Assembly: GCA_026826555.1 (NCBI GenBank)
Contig: JAKSZT010054308.1
Span: 2,466,045 to 2,530,044 of the forward strand
Direction of reading: 5' to 3'
Length of the DNA stretch: 64,000 nucleotides
From: Tolypeutes matacus
Taxonomy: Eukaryota > Chordata > Mammalia > Cingulata > Chlamyphoridae
This document shows, piece by piece, positions 24,470 through 37,400 of this stretch (positions are counted from its first letter, which is position 1; each line of letters opens with the position of its first letter). Below the pieces are notes generated by a model. That model made no database searches. It was not told the origin of the DNA and saw nothing but the letters and a program-made list of their open reading frames with translations. The translations under genes and the position numbers were made by a program.

Positions 24470-25422
24470 CGCGCGTGTTCCGGCTGCGAGGACGCGCCAG
24501 GACCGAGGAGTGCAGCGAGGGATGGAGTATCTGCCCCGCGGACTGCGGAGCGAGTGAGGCCCACCCTCGGGACCGCGTCCCGTCTTGAGCGTGCAACATG
24601 ACTCCTGGGGATGAGCCTCCCTGGCACTGAGGGATTACTACCAAGCACCAACTTGCAATGCAACTGGAAAAAGACCTTGACCAAAGCGGGGAAAAGGAAT
24701 CATTGCACAGACATGATTTCATTTGTCTTCAATAGATTTCTCAGAGTGGAATTAGCAAGAATTATGGGGAAGAGAGAGTGCTTCTGCCCCAGCATTTCAA
24801 GCATGACCCCTGCAGTTCAACCTAAATTGCACAAACTAAGACTACATGCCAGGAGATTGGAAAGTAAAAAGCTTTGTTCAGTGAGTCCTTGGTGCTACAT
24901 GTCTGGAATCTCTGCATGAAAGCAAGGACAAGAAAGTGAAAACCTGTGTAAATCAGGAAAGAAGAACAAAAGTAGATACCAAGTAGACAGTTATTAGTGT
25001 TAATTAAAGTATGTAATTATCTCTAAGATACTTTGTTAAATGTAAAAGGCAATGTACAGAGCATGGGTATAATATGCTAACATTTGTGCAAAAAATATGA
25101 TTGTATATGCATAGGCTATTTCTACAAATAATTTTAATTTCACACACATATTCATTCATATAGAAAGGCTCATGAAAGTACTCACAGGAAAAAATAATAA
25201 TAATAAAAATGTACCCAGAGTTCTAGTATTTGACCATATATTATATATTTTCAAATAATATCTTGGGACAGAGGATCCTAAAACACCATCATCAATACAT
25301 TATCAATCTCTCCACTGGTTTTGTTGTCCCACGTGAAGGATACTGTTTTTCAAGGTTCTTGGAGGAATAAAGAGCCTTAATCAAAAGAAAATAAAGTCAT
25401 TATGCAAATAAAAAAAAAAAAA
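24470..25422 (+). pseudogene. retrocopy of an unidentified polyadenylated RNA
   Basis: This 953-bp insertion has all marks of L1-driven retroposition: a perfect 15-bp target duplication (aagaatgaaataaaa at 24455-24469 and 25423-25437), an A tail from about 25408, and an AATAAA signal at 25390-25395 about 13 bases before the tail. The first 130 bases are very CpG-rich, like a 5' UTR from a CpG-island promoter, which suggests a full-length copy. The body is AT-rich. The longest frame (24611-24919, 102 codons, starting MSLPGTEGLL) matches nothing I recognise. The stretch near 24600-24680 may itself come from a xenarthran repeat. The parent could be a noncoding RNA. It sits antisense in a KCNN3 intron. 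Confidence 0.75.
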
Positions 25423-25489
25423 AAGAATGAAATAAAAATGCTATACAAGCAGGTCAGAGCAGAGCTAAATAAAGGGATCTCATGCCAAA

Positions 25490-26272
25490 CGCTTCGCTTC
25501 CCCGCCTAAGCCTGCTCTTTCTGCCAGGGCCCCTGGTCTCTGTGGATGGCGCTGCCTTTCACTCAGTTGTCCAGGCTGAAGACACCTCTTCTCCCTCATC
25601 CCTCACATCTCACCAGTCCCTAGTCCTGCCAAGATAGTGGTTAAAATGAGAAATGGTGTGTTATTTATATTTTGCCACAATGGGAAAAAAAAAGTCCTGC
25701 CAACATTACCTCAAAATATTCCTTGAATTCAATTCATTGAATGGCAACTGAAGCACTTTAGTTCCAACCACTGCCACCTGAGCTGCTGCACCAGCCTTCC
25801 ACATAGTCCCCTGGACTCCACCCCGGTCCCCAACATCCCTGCTGGCACCTCTAAAGCACAAAGCTGAACAAGTCACTCTACTGTGAAAACCCTTCCATGG
25901 CTCCCCTCCGCCCTCAGGAGAAAGGTGGGCAAAGTCCTCCACTCTGTCCTCTGCTCCATCTCTCCTCACCATCCTTTGCACCCTACTCCACTCCCTGCAC
26001 CACTCTCCATCTAGGCGTGCTGCCCTCGCCCCCTCGGGCCCAGGGCCCAGCTGTCCCTCTGCCGAGAGCACACGGGGCTCTTCCACTGGATTGTTCCTAG
26101 TCAGCCCAGGGGCCTCCCAAGGCCACTTGGACAGGCCCCCCTCCTCCGCCCCCGCTTGCTCTCCAACTCCCCTGCTCAGCTCTCCTGGGACACTGACTGC
26201 CCTGTGTAGCAGTTGTTTGGGGCCCTTCTTGTGTAGTAGTAGGTGCTTAGTACATATTTGTTGAATTAATGC
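25490..26272 (+). repeat. L2 LINE fragment with nested L1 insert
   Basis: L2-like text runs from near 25560 (tcagttgtccaggctgaaga) to the end at gcttagtacatatttgttga. It is split by the 60-bp L1 insert at 25633. A long minus-strand open frame here is not a gene. Confidence 0.7.
25633..25692 (+). mobile_element. very short truncated L1 insertion in an L2
   Basis: A 60-bp insert ending in an A run is flanked by perfect 11-bp duplications (agtcctgccaa at 25622-25632 and 25693-25703). Its end, tattttgccacaatggg plus A's, resembles the 3' end of mammalian L1. It interrupts an older L2. Confidence 0.75.
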
Positions 26273-26899
26273 ACAGAAAAAAAAAAGGGGGGGGGATTCA
26301 GAAAAGGAGAGAGGAAAGAGAGCAGAGGGAAAGGAAGAGTTGCGGAAGCAAACACCGGTACTGTTCACACCAGTGCTTGCCAGGGAGGAGGCGCCTCGGC
26401 TGAGGGACTCAGAGGAGCCCCCTGTGCCCCCCCAGCAGGCCACGGTGGCAGATGCTGAGGTGCACTTAAGTAAAACCCGTCGGACCTGTGGTTCTGATGA
26501 CACTATTACCAGGCGACTTTCTGGTTTTAATCTGGCTTCCCACATTGGTCTGCAGCGAATCTTAGTCTGTGTGACAGCCCTATTTCTCCTGGCAAATGAA
26601 CAAAGGACATCACGGCTCTGTACATCTGCCTTGGGAGCAAGATTTTTGTGTCTTCAGGCTCCTGGGGCATGAGAGAGGAGGCTTCTGTGGCTGTGGTGAG
26701 GGAGGGAGGTCACTCTAAATCCCCTCTCTCCTGAGGGACTGTTGTGCTTTGGGCTGCCTGTGATTTGCCAGTGACACATCCTGTTTCACCTTAAATTTCA
26801 AGTTACTCCAGGAAAAACGCAGAAACTATCCATGTCCCCAGGGGCCAAGAGAGCAGGAAATAAAGTGAGAGAAAAAAGAGGCGTAAAAGAAGGTGGCAA

Positions 26900-27009
26900 T
26901 CGGGAAATGGATGTGGCTCAAGGGGTTGGGCGTCCGTCTACCATATGGAGAGACCGGGGTTCGATCCCCGGTACCTCCCAGTAAAAAAAAAAAAAAACAA
27001 ACAAAAACA
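26900..27009 (+). mobile_element. monomeric tRNA-derived SINE, intact B box
   Basis: Perfect 15-bp duplication aaaagaaggtggcaa (26885-26899 and 27010-27024). The head atggatgtggctcaaggggt and the B box ggttcgatccccgg look intact for RNA polymerase III. The tail is A-rich with aaac interruptions. It lies antisense in a KCNN3 intron and is probably a young copy. Confidence 0.92.
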
Positions 27010-27334
27010 AAAAGAAGGTGGCAAAACTAAGACAAAATGGGAGAAGGAGAGAGGATGGGGGGAAAGGGAGTGGAAAATGTAGTGAAACTTTCCCAGCTGA
27101 CTACATGCCCACAGGGGAAGCAACTGGGGCAGCAAAAAGAAGAGGCGACAGAGGGGGACGAAGGTGTCCCGTTAGCCCTGCCTGAAGAGCAGGGCACCGT
27201 GGCATCAAGATGTCCTCGGAGGAGAGGGTGACGTTAGAGGTGAAAGTGCTTTCTTCATTAATGAACATTCACAGAACCGCCTCAAGCACACACTTCTTCC
27301 CCAGAGTGGACAAAACCACAGATTTATTTGATGA

Positions 27335-27600
27335 GCTCTGGGCTCCGAGCCCAGGCGCCTGGGTTTCAGCCCCAGCGCTGCCACCCGCCAGCGGTCTGAC
27401 ATGGGACGTCACTCTGTTCCTGTGGATCCTGGTTTCCTCATCTGTCGTCATAATCGGAACTACCATATGCAAAACGCTTTAGAGTTTACCAAGCATTTTC
27501 ACAGATATGATGCTATTTGAGCCTCAGATGGTAGGAATTAGTTTTACATTTCAATGGAAAAAATGGAAGCTATCAAATAAAGAGTCCAAGTCCTCCCTGC
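27335..27600 (+). repeat. MIR-like fragment
   Basis: gggtttcagccccagcgctg, tggtttcctcatctgtcgtc fit MIR; the later part is uncertain. Confidence 0.5.
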
Positions 27601-29859
27601 TCTGTCACCCTATACTATAGGAGATCACATTTGGAGGCACATGACATATTCTTAATCTAGAGGGGACCAAAGGGCAGGGGTGGGAGTTGGGAGGATGAAG
27701 CACAAAGAAGGAAAAGGGAGGGAGCATGACATTATCACCTTCCCCTCTCCGCTCTTGTGACTGAGTGCCAGGGGAACGTGGGCCAATGGGAACTATGCTA
27801 ACCTGCTGCCAGGACCTTGGGTCGCTCTCCTGGGAGGAAAGGTCAAAACCAGGACCAAGGTCAGCATTCACCTCCTCTCCAGGTCTCCCACCAGGCCACC
27901 CACAGGGCCCTCCAGAAATCTTCCCTTAACCCTTTCCTGTGCACTCCCAGACTCGTTTACATGAGCACGACTTCACTGGGGTTTCTGCTCTGCACTGGGC
28001 CTCATCTCTGTGAGCAGAAGCGGGTTGGAATGCCGAAATGCAGGCTTGAAAGTCCAGTTCGCCTGATGTTCCCAGTAGACTATGGCCACTTCAGGGTGTC
28101 CTGGCAGGTGAGAGGGGAGGCAGGAAACATTGCTAGCTGTAGAAGAAACATCTTAGGGGATCTTCCGGGCTGTTGGGCATTCTTGGGTCTCAGAGAACTA
28201 TTCCTCGCTGATGGAATGGGCCCTCCCGCACAGGTTTGCCCTATGGGACTGTCTCCTGGCCAGAGCTGATTGGTCCAAGGGTGGACACATGACCTAAACT
28301 GGCCAATCATGTCCCCTCTCCTGACAATTTAGAATTAAGACCAACAGGAGGCCGATGAGTCTTTTCCGTGACTAGAATGATAATGTGTACTCCCAGCCTT
28401 GGGGGCCTGCCATGGAGGCATAGAAAGCTGTAAGGGAGAGGGGGGAGAGAGACAGAGAGAGCAGGCACTTGAACAGAAGGAGAGAGAAGATGGTGAGAGA
28501 GCACTTCCTGGGTTGTAAGGGCTTCCTAGGTCCCAGTTCTGATCAGGTCCTTCCCAAAGTCTGAGCTTCCTCCTGGAATGAGATGCCCACATATCCTTAT
28601 AAGAAATGCCTCCCTTTTTAAGCCTAGTTCTGGTGGGATTCTGATATTGGAAGCCCAGGTATTAACCAACATCCCCCACGGCCCCGGGCACTCTCCTGCA
28701 CTCTGTGCACGGTCCATTCCTGTGCCGGGCCGCCTGCAGGCCCTTGGGGAATCCCGCACTCCACCTAGTCCTCAAAAGGCACACAGGCCTGTGGGCGTCT
28801 CCCCAACCGTGCCAAGCCACTTGTGCCCTGACTGAAGTCCTCCCAGGCTCCTGAGTCCCTTTCTCTGCCTTGCTCCCTCTATTGAACGAAGCATGTACAC
28901 GTGGTACAACAACCAGCAATTTCTCTGATTGCACCCTCTTTTCAAAGGGTACTTAATTTGCCTGAGGGAGTTTCTCTGGCTCACCCAGGGAACGTGTTCC
29001 TTTATGATAATTGACATCTGCTGGAATGTTCTGCCAGCCTGGCCTTGGGCTGTACACTTGATATACAGTTTCTATCAAACTGCAAAGAGGAGAGGGGGCC
29101 GAGGAGGAGGAGGCCCCTTTCTTCAGTGGCACCCACACTTAGCTTTGCCAGCAATGCAGACTTTGGTACCTTCCCTTTAGTGATTTGCAAGAGAAGCACA
29201 TTTCTTTGCGGTATTTACAGCAGTTCAGTGCCAGAAATATGGACTGACAGTGTGATAGCAAGCCTGAGGGTTCTCAAAGGATGGCTCTCATTTTTGGAGG
29301 GCATTTTTCTGTTCATCAGTGACTGTCTCTTGAGAAGTCAAAGAAATGCATCCTACCCCCATCTGGGGCCAGAAAAGTGGGTTGTAAGGATTGGAGGAGG
29401 CAGGAAAAGAAACTTCCAATTATCATAGCAAACTGGAATGATCTTAAGTGCAACCTCGACCATCGTCATCACCTTCATCACCGTTCCTGTCCTCAATAAT
29501 GTGCTGCACCCCTATGCAAAAGCAAGCTCCTCTTTAGGAGCCCCTCAATGCCAGCTAATAAAACAATGCACCAAAAAGATTTAGTAGGTCAGCTAATTAA
29601 TCCCAAGCAAAGACGAATCTGAGCTATTTAACTTAAGAGATAAAGGCTCAATTTTAAAGAGACAACAAGACAAGCTGGTAGACTACAAGTATCAAGAGCT
29701 TGAACCCCGATTCCTTTTTAGCCAAGGAGAAAGTGTCCTTTGCTTTCCTGGCCCTGTACTGTACAGCATGGATATAGCCAGGTCTTCACCACTGCAGCTG
29801 AGAAGTCTAAACGCCAGTACCGGGGAACTCTTTCTGGCGTCTTCAGGTCTGCCCCTCAC

Positions 29860-29929
29860 CTTGGAAAGGTCCACCAGGGTGTTGGCCTGGTCACTCAGCT
29901 TCCTCTGCTCCATCTTGACACTCCTCAGC
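29860..29929 (-). CDS. KCNN3: KCNN3 70-bp exon, end of calmodulin-binding region
   Basis: This small exon supplies the G that completes the Gln codon and then 23 codons: LRSVKMEQRKLSDQANTLVD followed by LSK. The acceptor is cccacag|GCTGAGG and the donor AAG|gtgagg. It covers the end of the calmodulin-binding region and the linker to the C-terminal coiled coil. Its length (70 = 1 + 69) leaves phase 0 at the donor, matching the last coding exon that starts with Met-Gln-Asn-Val. Skipping this exon would shift the frame, so it should be constitutive for a full-length channel. Confidence 0.97.
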
Positions 29930-30739
<810 letters not shown>

Positions 30740-32589
30740 CTAAGGGAAAAGCAAGCAAGCAGGTGCTACCAGGGTAATTTTCCGAGGTTCGCGTAACATG
30801 TTTTGTGTTGTGTGATAATATAGTCTACCTTACAAGGAAACGATTCTGCAGTGATCTATTTTCTTAGTCAAAATCATGAACTCTGAGAAAAGATGATTAA
30901 AACTCATCTCTTATTAATCCCGTATGCGACACCGTAATCTGGAACTCGAGGCGGAGGGGTGTTTCTTGTTACTGGCTCGATTATTTCAGTACTTCCTTGC
31001 CACTGCTGTTGCTGCTGCTATATTTAGACAGTTCCATTACCAAGACCCTGAGGCCCGGGGCACACCTGGAATAAATAAATACACGCCACTGCTGCCCCGG
31101 GTGGGGAATCCCACACTCCACCTGAGATTTCCATTTTGTGCACGTGGTAAAGTTCTTGGATTCAGAGAGTAAATAGATTTCCTATCAGCTGGAGGGTTAA
31201 AAAGGCCTCTTGGAGGAGACTCTAGGTATCAGCAAGTCCACTGCTCCCTTTCCCAAGGGGCCAAAAACATTCACACTGCAATTTTACATAAAAACGTAAT
31301 TGGAATAACACCGAGATAATTTCAAAGCAATGTCTGAAAATCAGTGAAGATATTTAGGTGTGAAACCAGAGCTGCCTCCCTCCCGAGGCTGGCTGCCTTG
31401 CTGAGCACTGCAATCACACGTTTCAACATATGACGCTGTCACCCGTTGACATGGAAACCGCTGATATCACCCAGCTCATGACTGAGCTGAGACATATCAA
31501 TGGCATTCAGATGGCAGGGGACAAAGTTTTAATGCAAACACAGACATCTTCAGCAATTAGTAACAAGAGCAAGAGGAACACATTCCTTATTAAGCACAAG
31601 CTAAACAGATTTTTTGATTAACGGTTCCCATTTCTGACAGCCATGCAAATTGGCACAGGGCCACAGGCGCAGGGCCTGGAAGTCACTTGGCCGGCCTAGT
31701 AGAAATCAGGTTACTGGCCAGAAAGGATTTTAATAAAACTGGAAAGTACAGACCTGCTTCTTCAGACTGACACCAGCAGATGGGACGTTGTTAAAATACT
31801 GAGTCGTGTGGGAAGGCCTAGGAAACATTGTTTTGCAGGCTGATAACTTTCGTGTGTGTATGTTTTAAAAATTTATTACCAAGGCTGGATTATATTTTTC
31901 ATTGGCGCTGAAGTGATGTTTTTAAAAGAACAGCTAAGTCTTCTCCGAAATGTCTAAGTGACATAAATATTGCTTTTTTTGTTCAGTAAAAATCCACCAT
32001 GAATATGGTTTTAAGTGACTTAATTGCCCACCTCTGGCGCTGTCTTGCCTGAAAGGAAGCAGGTGGCGGTGGGTGGAAGCTGGAAGTGGTGGGTGTCCAG
32101 GCGAGGAGGGGGGAGGCAGGGGAAGGGGAGGTCTCTGGGGCTCTGCTTCGGGGCTGGAGTGAACAGCGGCCTCCTGGCAGAAGAGGCGGCCCCGAGGGAA
32201 GCCGTTCTCTCTGCAGAGCGCACACACTGCTGTCCTTGTGGAGGGAGAGAGGGCAATTTGACACGTGCTCTCTTCCGTTTCCCCAGGTGCTGAGCCTCCA
32301 AGAAAAGTATCAAAGGAAAACAGGAGGGACGAACCCAGCCCTAGTGACAGGAGTCCCCTCTTTGGAATGCTGATTGAGCCTCGGAATGTCAAGGCCTTTG
32401 ACAGTTGTGTCTGTGCTGGTGTGGAACAGACATTTGGGACTGGAAAGCCTGCAGTCGAGGTCTTGTTCCACCACTCGTTAAGTGGTTTAGGAATGAATCT
32501 TAATTATCTACAAGGTAGAGAAAATAAATCCTTCCCTGGAGTGTTGTTGTGAGGCCCGAACGAGGACGGAGGACGGTGGTGATGGTGCA

Positions 32590-32720
32590 GAGGACAACAG
32601 CTAGCACCGACCCGGAGCCAGGCACAGGGCTGAGCAGGCACGTGGGAAAGCTCATGCAGCCCTCACAGCAACCCTACAGGCAGGCGGTGATAGAGTGCCC
32701 AGCTGACAGGGGAAGAGCCA
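32590..32720 (-). repeat. MIR (antisense)
   Basis: ggagccaggcacagggctga, cctcacagcaaccctacagg fit a reversed MIR. Confidence 0.55.
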
Positions 32721-33869
32721 GGACCATAAGGCTGTAAATGCTTGTAAACTGAGTCCATACGGATGTAAATACCACGCAGAGATCAGTTATCATCTAGTCT
32801 ACCTCCACCCCACCTTAAATATGAGGAAACAGCTTCCGAGATAGGATGGGAGAGCCAGAAGCATGCAACCAGCTAAGAGCAAAGTTGAGAAAGAGCCAGG
32901 TCCTAGAGGAACACAACGTTTTCATGTAGTCTGAAGGAAAGACCCGACTAGATTTCATCTCTCCACAAACAAAATTACTTCCTGTTTTCTTGGATGAAGG
33001 AATTGGAAAGGAGAGTAGAATTTATTTTTTAAACATGAGAGACCTTACTTCGCAATGTGACAGAACAGGTTGTCCAAGTCCTACACTTAACTTCAGCCCA
33101 GACGTAAGGTACCGAAACCACAGCACAGCCTGGGTAGCTGAGTCAAGCAGTCCCATCATCTTTATGGGTTTGAACGGGAGGCGCCTGCGTGTTCGGGAAA
33201 GTGATGTTAAATGCAAGCCCTGGTGCTGACAACAAAATTAAGTGCCAGCCACCAACCTGGCACAGAGCTAAGTAGATTAATATCTGCTGGAGAAAAAGCA
33301 ATAGGATTTTAACTGCACTGTGCTTTCCCAGGTGGACAGAAAATGCTACTGTGACCAGGGTCTCTCTCCAATTCACCTGGCTGATGGCTTCGAGCATCTT
33401 TGGGGTGGGGGACAGATGAGACCATGTACCCCTCCTGGAATTTGCTGAGCTCCACAGGGCTCCCAAGCATCATCTCCTGGTGGGGGCTGGCTTCCTTTGT
33501 GCTCTCCTAAGGGGCAGGGGCGCCGGGCCAAGACGCTCCCAGTAGGGGGGAGGTGGGGTGGGTCAGGACATGGCAGCAGCACACTGGGAAGGGCTGAGCA
33601 AAGTTGGCCATGATCGCATGGTTTTGGGCACAGTTAGGAGAGACCACATATGCACATAAGCATGGCAGGCCAGCTGTGCCTTCTCCAAAGCCCACAAGCA
33701 CACAGGCTAGTTGTTTTCTGTGGGTCCATAAATTCTCTAACAAAAGTAATAGCAATGAAGCTTTCACTCTGATGGAGCCAGAGGATGGGCTCAGTGACCT
33801 ATATTCTTTAGGAAGAGCTCTTAGATGAATGGGACCCTGCAAGAAAGTCATCCACCTAAGATCTTGCAA

Positions 33870-33975
33870 ATAATCATGACAGCTGCCATTTCCTGAGCAC
33901 TTTCTATGTGCCAGGCTCTGTGCTAAACACTTTCTGTTTGCCTTGTCTCATTAACCCTCAGAAAAAAACCACAAA
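33870..33975 (-). repeat. MIR (antisense)
   Basis: catttcctgagcactttcta, tgccaggctctgtgctaaac fit a reversed MIR. Confidence 0.6.
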
Positions 33976-34019
33976 TATACTGTATTTGCTATCTCCACCT
34001 TGGACCAGTTACAAAACTT

Positions 34020-34165
34020 CTCTGAGACTCCATTTCCTTATTCATTCATTCAAAAAACATTTAATGAGTACTTACAATGGGCTAGACACAGTCCTAGGAA
34101 TTGGGAATATTGTGGAAGAAATAGATAAGTTCCTGCCCCCTTGGGATTTATAATCTTGTGGAGGA
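34020..34165 (-). repeat. L2 LINE 3' end (antisense)
   Basis: attcattcaaaaaacattta, then gagtacttacaatgggctag and gataagttcctgcccccttg, match an antisense L2 end. Confidence 0.6.
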
Positions 34166-34388
34166 GACAGGCGATCAGCAGTTTGTAATCTAGGATCAGA
34201 CAATGATTGGTTCCAAGAAAAATGAAGCCGTGTAGGGAGCTAGAGAGCGAGCACTATCTATCTGTAAAACGGGGATTGTAGTGATGATTAATTGAGAATA
34301 CACTTAAAAGCTTTAGCACAGAGCCTGACCATGGTATGTCTCAATAAGTACCTTTATTAATACCCCACCCCCCCGTAAATGTCAGCTT

Positions 34389-34408
34389 CCCCCCCCCCCC
34401 CCCCCCCC
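34389..34408 (+). repeat. C20 homopolymer (G20 on the transcribed-sense strand)
   Basis: Twenty uninterrupted C's, with a further C12 at 34658-34669. In KCNN3 pre-mRNA these are G runs able to form G-quadruplexes. The length may be partly an assembly artefact. Confidence 0.9.
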
Positions 34409-37400
34409 ACCAAACAAAAGAAAGCATAAAACAGGATATGGCTGTCTGTTCCTGGGCACTCTGTTGTAGCATCGCATTTCAATGGCTTGCTCTGGCCACC
34501 TCTGCAATGGTAACCTGCCCCTCCATATTACAGGGTGGCTGTCGGTTGTGTGGGGGGGTGCACCTGGAGCAGGGGTGCAAGGAGGATGAGAGGCACCCTG
34601 CCAGAACGCCCCAGGAGCCCCGGGAGAGTGATTCCAGGAGCCCCGCAGGTGGAAACACCCCCCCCCCCCGGAAGTGAACCCTGCCCAGGGAGGGGGGTTC
34701 TACCTGGAGTCAGGGAAAGGAGGAAGGGGGAGCAGGCCTGGAGGGTGGGTGTGGCTTAAATAACCCCAAGGAGTTAGGCACGTTGAGCCGAGATGAGCTG
34801 AGGGACGATAGAGACCGGGATCCGAGAACAGGCAGACCAGCTCAGTCTTCCGACACTTGACCCAAGGCATCCGTTACAGGACGGGGTGAAGGGGCGCCTT
34901 CTCCTTTTCGCCATCTGCCAACCCCGCTCGTCCCTCCAGCTCACTGCCACAGACCTCCCTGCTGCCTTCCGGTGGCTGCTATCTCTTCCATCCTTCTGCT
35001 TACAGCCCATTTCCTTCCTTCCCCCGTTCTAGTCCGCACTCCTATTTTAGGCTTCTCTGCCTGCTTCACCTGGAGGCCATCCCTGAACACTTAGAACTGG
35101 GGGCTCCACCCTGGGCTGCAGGAAATTGGGGCAGGGAGAGAGGAGGACATGTATTTCTGTGGTTCAAAGTTGGCACCTGAAACTCTTTCCCCCATAGTGT
35201 CATGGTAAGGAATGGTGGCGAATTCCATTGTCCTATTAATGTGATGCTCAGCTAAACTGGCTTCTTCCTCCAGCATACCTGGGATTCTGACCACCATTCT
35301 GAGTTCTAAGGAACTGACTTCCCTGAAAACCCCACTGAGTCCTGGCTGGAGAGCTGTGCCCTGACCCGAGCACAGCCGCTGTAGCTGGCATGGCCATGGG
35401 CCCCCGTCCCCTCCCCGGGCCTGGGTTTTCTCACCTGGGTTGCACTGGCTCATTCTTAAGGCTCCTTCTGGCTCCAAAGCCCAGTGTTTCTATGACTGTT
35501 GTTAAAGAAAAACTGCACCTAACCTATTTGGGACAGAACTTTTGTGGGTGATGTAATACACAATTTCCTTCTGGGGAGAACTAGCATTCCTGATAAATGC
35601 TCAATTGATTATCTGGTAAATTTGAAAGAGATTAAGACTTGTTCTGGGAATCCACTTGCCTGCCCAACCAGCTGTCGGTCAGGAATTTAGTGTCCTTTAG
35701 CCAGACTTTCTGTATCCAGTGGGACAATGACTACCATTGTCTTTTTCTAAAAAACACTCCTACCAAGAGCGAATCTTTAAATTAGGGGCTTTTTTCCCCC
35801 CAGTAAGACTGTGATAAACTTTTGACATATGCTTGTAATTAAAGAAAAGCTTCCTTCAGCATTGTTTAGTAGGTACTGTGGGACTCCTAAAGGTTTTTGA
35901 CCAGCATGGCAATATGTTTGGAGCTAAGCTTTAGAGTCTAAGGAGGTCCACAAGGAGGCAAAGTGTGGGGTGACTGGGGTAGTGGGGACCCAAGTGAGGA
36001 GAGAAGGGAGCAAGCTGTTGTGACGGTGCAAGACCGAGAGATGGCGGCTTTAGATATGGGGCAAAGGGCCTGGGGAGGCGGCAGTGCAAACAGCCACAGC
36101 AAGGTCGAATCGGGCTCAGAACCTGCTTGGACCCCTGTGAGGTCAAGGGCAGAGAGGACTCAGAGATGGTCCTGGAGCCTGGAAGAATAGCAAGTCATTT
36201 GCAGACCAGGGAAGGACGGAGAAGGAACTAGTTTAGGGAAGATATGGGCTAGGATTGGGGCTGACTCATTGACTGCACAGGGAAATGTGCTTGGATGAGC
36301 TATTTGGGGCAAGAAACCATTGTGACATGAAGGAAACACGATCCTTGCCAGCCACACACACCGCCATGCTGTCTGAAGGCATCGCGTCACCAAGGTGGAG
36401 AGCAGCTGGCAAAAAGAACATCTCCTGTCCAAGGCACATTTTAAGCCAAATGTGTCCACAGGCAGCCTGCCCTTTAGCTTCTCTTCTAGAAAAGAGAGAT
36501 GCTCTTTGGGGGAAGTCCGTCACCAGAGGTTAAGTGTGCGGACACGGACCACCTCTCATACATCGTGGTGTCCCAGAGCTGAGTGCAAGTGTGGCACCCA
36601 GGGAGAGACCTCTGCGATAGGGTGTGCTTAGTTATGGAAAACAGCAAAGTGGGACAATGGGGCTCTGAGCAGGAGAGCAGTGGGGCTCTGGTATCTCTTT
36701 TCCAGTCTCTCTGTATGCCATTTACATATATATTATCTGGTAGCCCAGAGGTTAGCAATAAGTTATAATTATAGAATAACAAAGGCAGTAACACTGCAAA
36801 GCGTGGGAAGATCAGATTGCATTAAATACAGAAGTGACGTTGCCACCAAGCTTGACAAGTTATGCAAGTGAGAGAAGAAAGGCCATGGGCTTCAGGAAAG
36901 TCAGAAACTGAGTCCTTATCTTGAGCCATCAGACCTCCCCGCCCCGCACCCCCTGCAAATCAATCAATCAAAATCGTGTTGGTTCTAATGATAAAGGCTG
37001 GGCCACGGCAGCAAGGCAGGCAGGATGAGTAAATACTAGAACATTATTGGGTTTTTATGAGTAATAGAGTACAAGTCCTTCATTTATTTTTGCTTAGGTG
37101 TTTGAAGAATTAAAGGTTTGTGTCCCTGTAAGAGCTTGCTTTGATCTGTTAACTCTGCTAACTGTCCACTCCTGAGAGGGCTGCAGTTACGCCACAATGG
37201 GCTCTTGGCACGAATGGACCTTTCTTTGGGAATCCTCTGAGATCCTATGACTATACTGAGTTTAGCATCTCTCTATCCCACTCCAGCTGGACATGCTGGG
37301 CCATTTAGGGAGGAGAGAGGCTAGACTAGCATAGCCAGGGGGGAGAAAGCTTCTCCTGTGAGCAGGACAAAGTCAGCTGAAAACACAGCAGGCCAAGGAA

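Noticed and set aside
24175..24684. 169-codon minus-strand frame over the GC-rich part of the retrocopy
   Set aside because: It crosses the retrocopy border and the target duplication, so it cannot be an inherited coding frame.
25706..26545. 279-codon open frame on the minus strand, the longest in the window
   Set aside because: It is antisense to L2 DNA, has low-complexity composition, no recognisable domain and no supporting splice or start context.
26906..26985. tRNA gene-like A and B boxes
   Set aside because: The segment has an A tail and flanking target duplications and matches the other SINE copies, so it is a SINE, not a tRNA gene.
31430..31621. 63-codon open frame that looks protein-like
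   Set aside because: It is short, intronic and without similarity I recognise; kept only as a noncoding-element lead.
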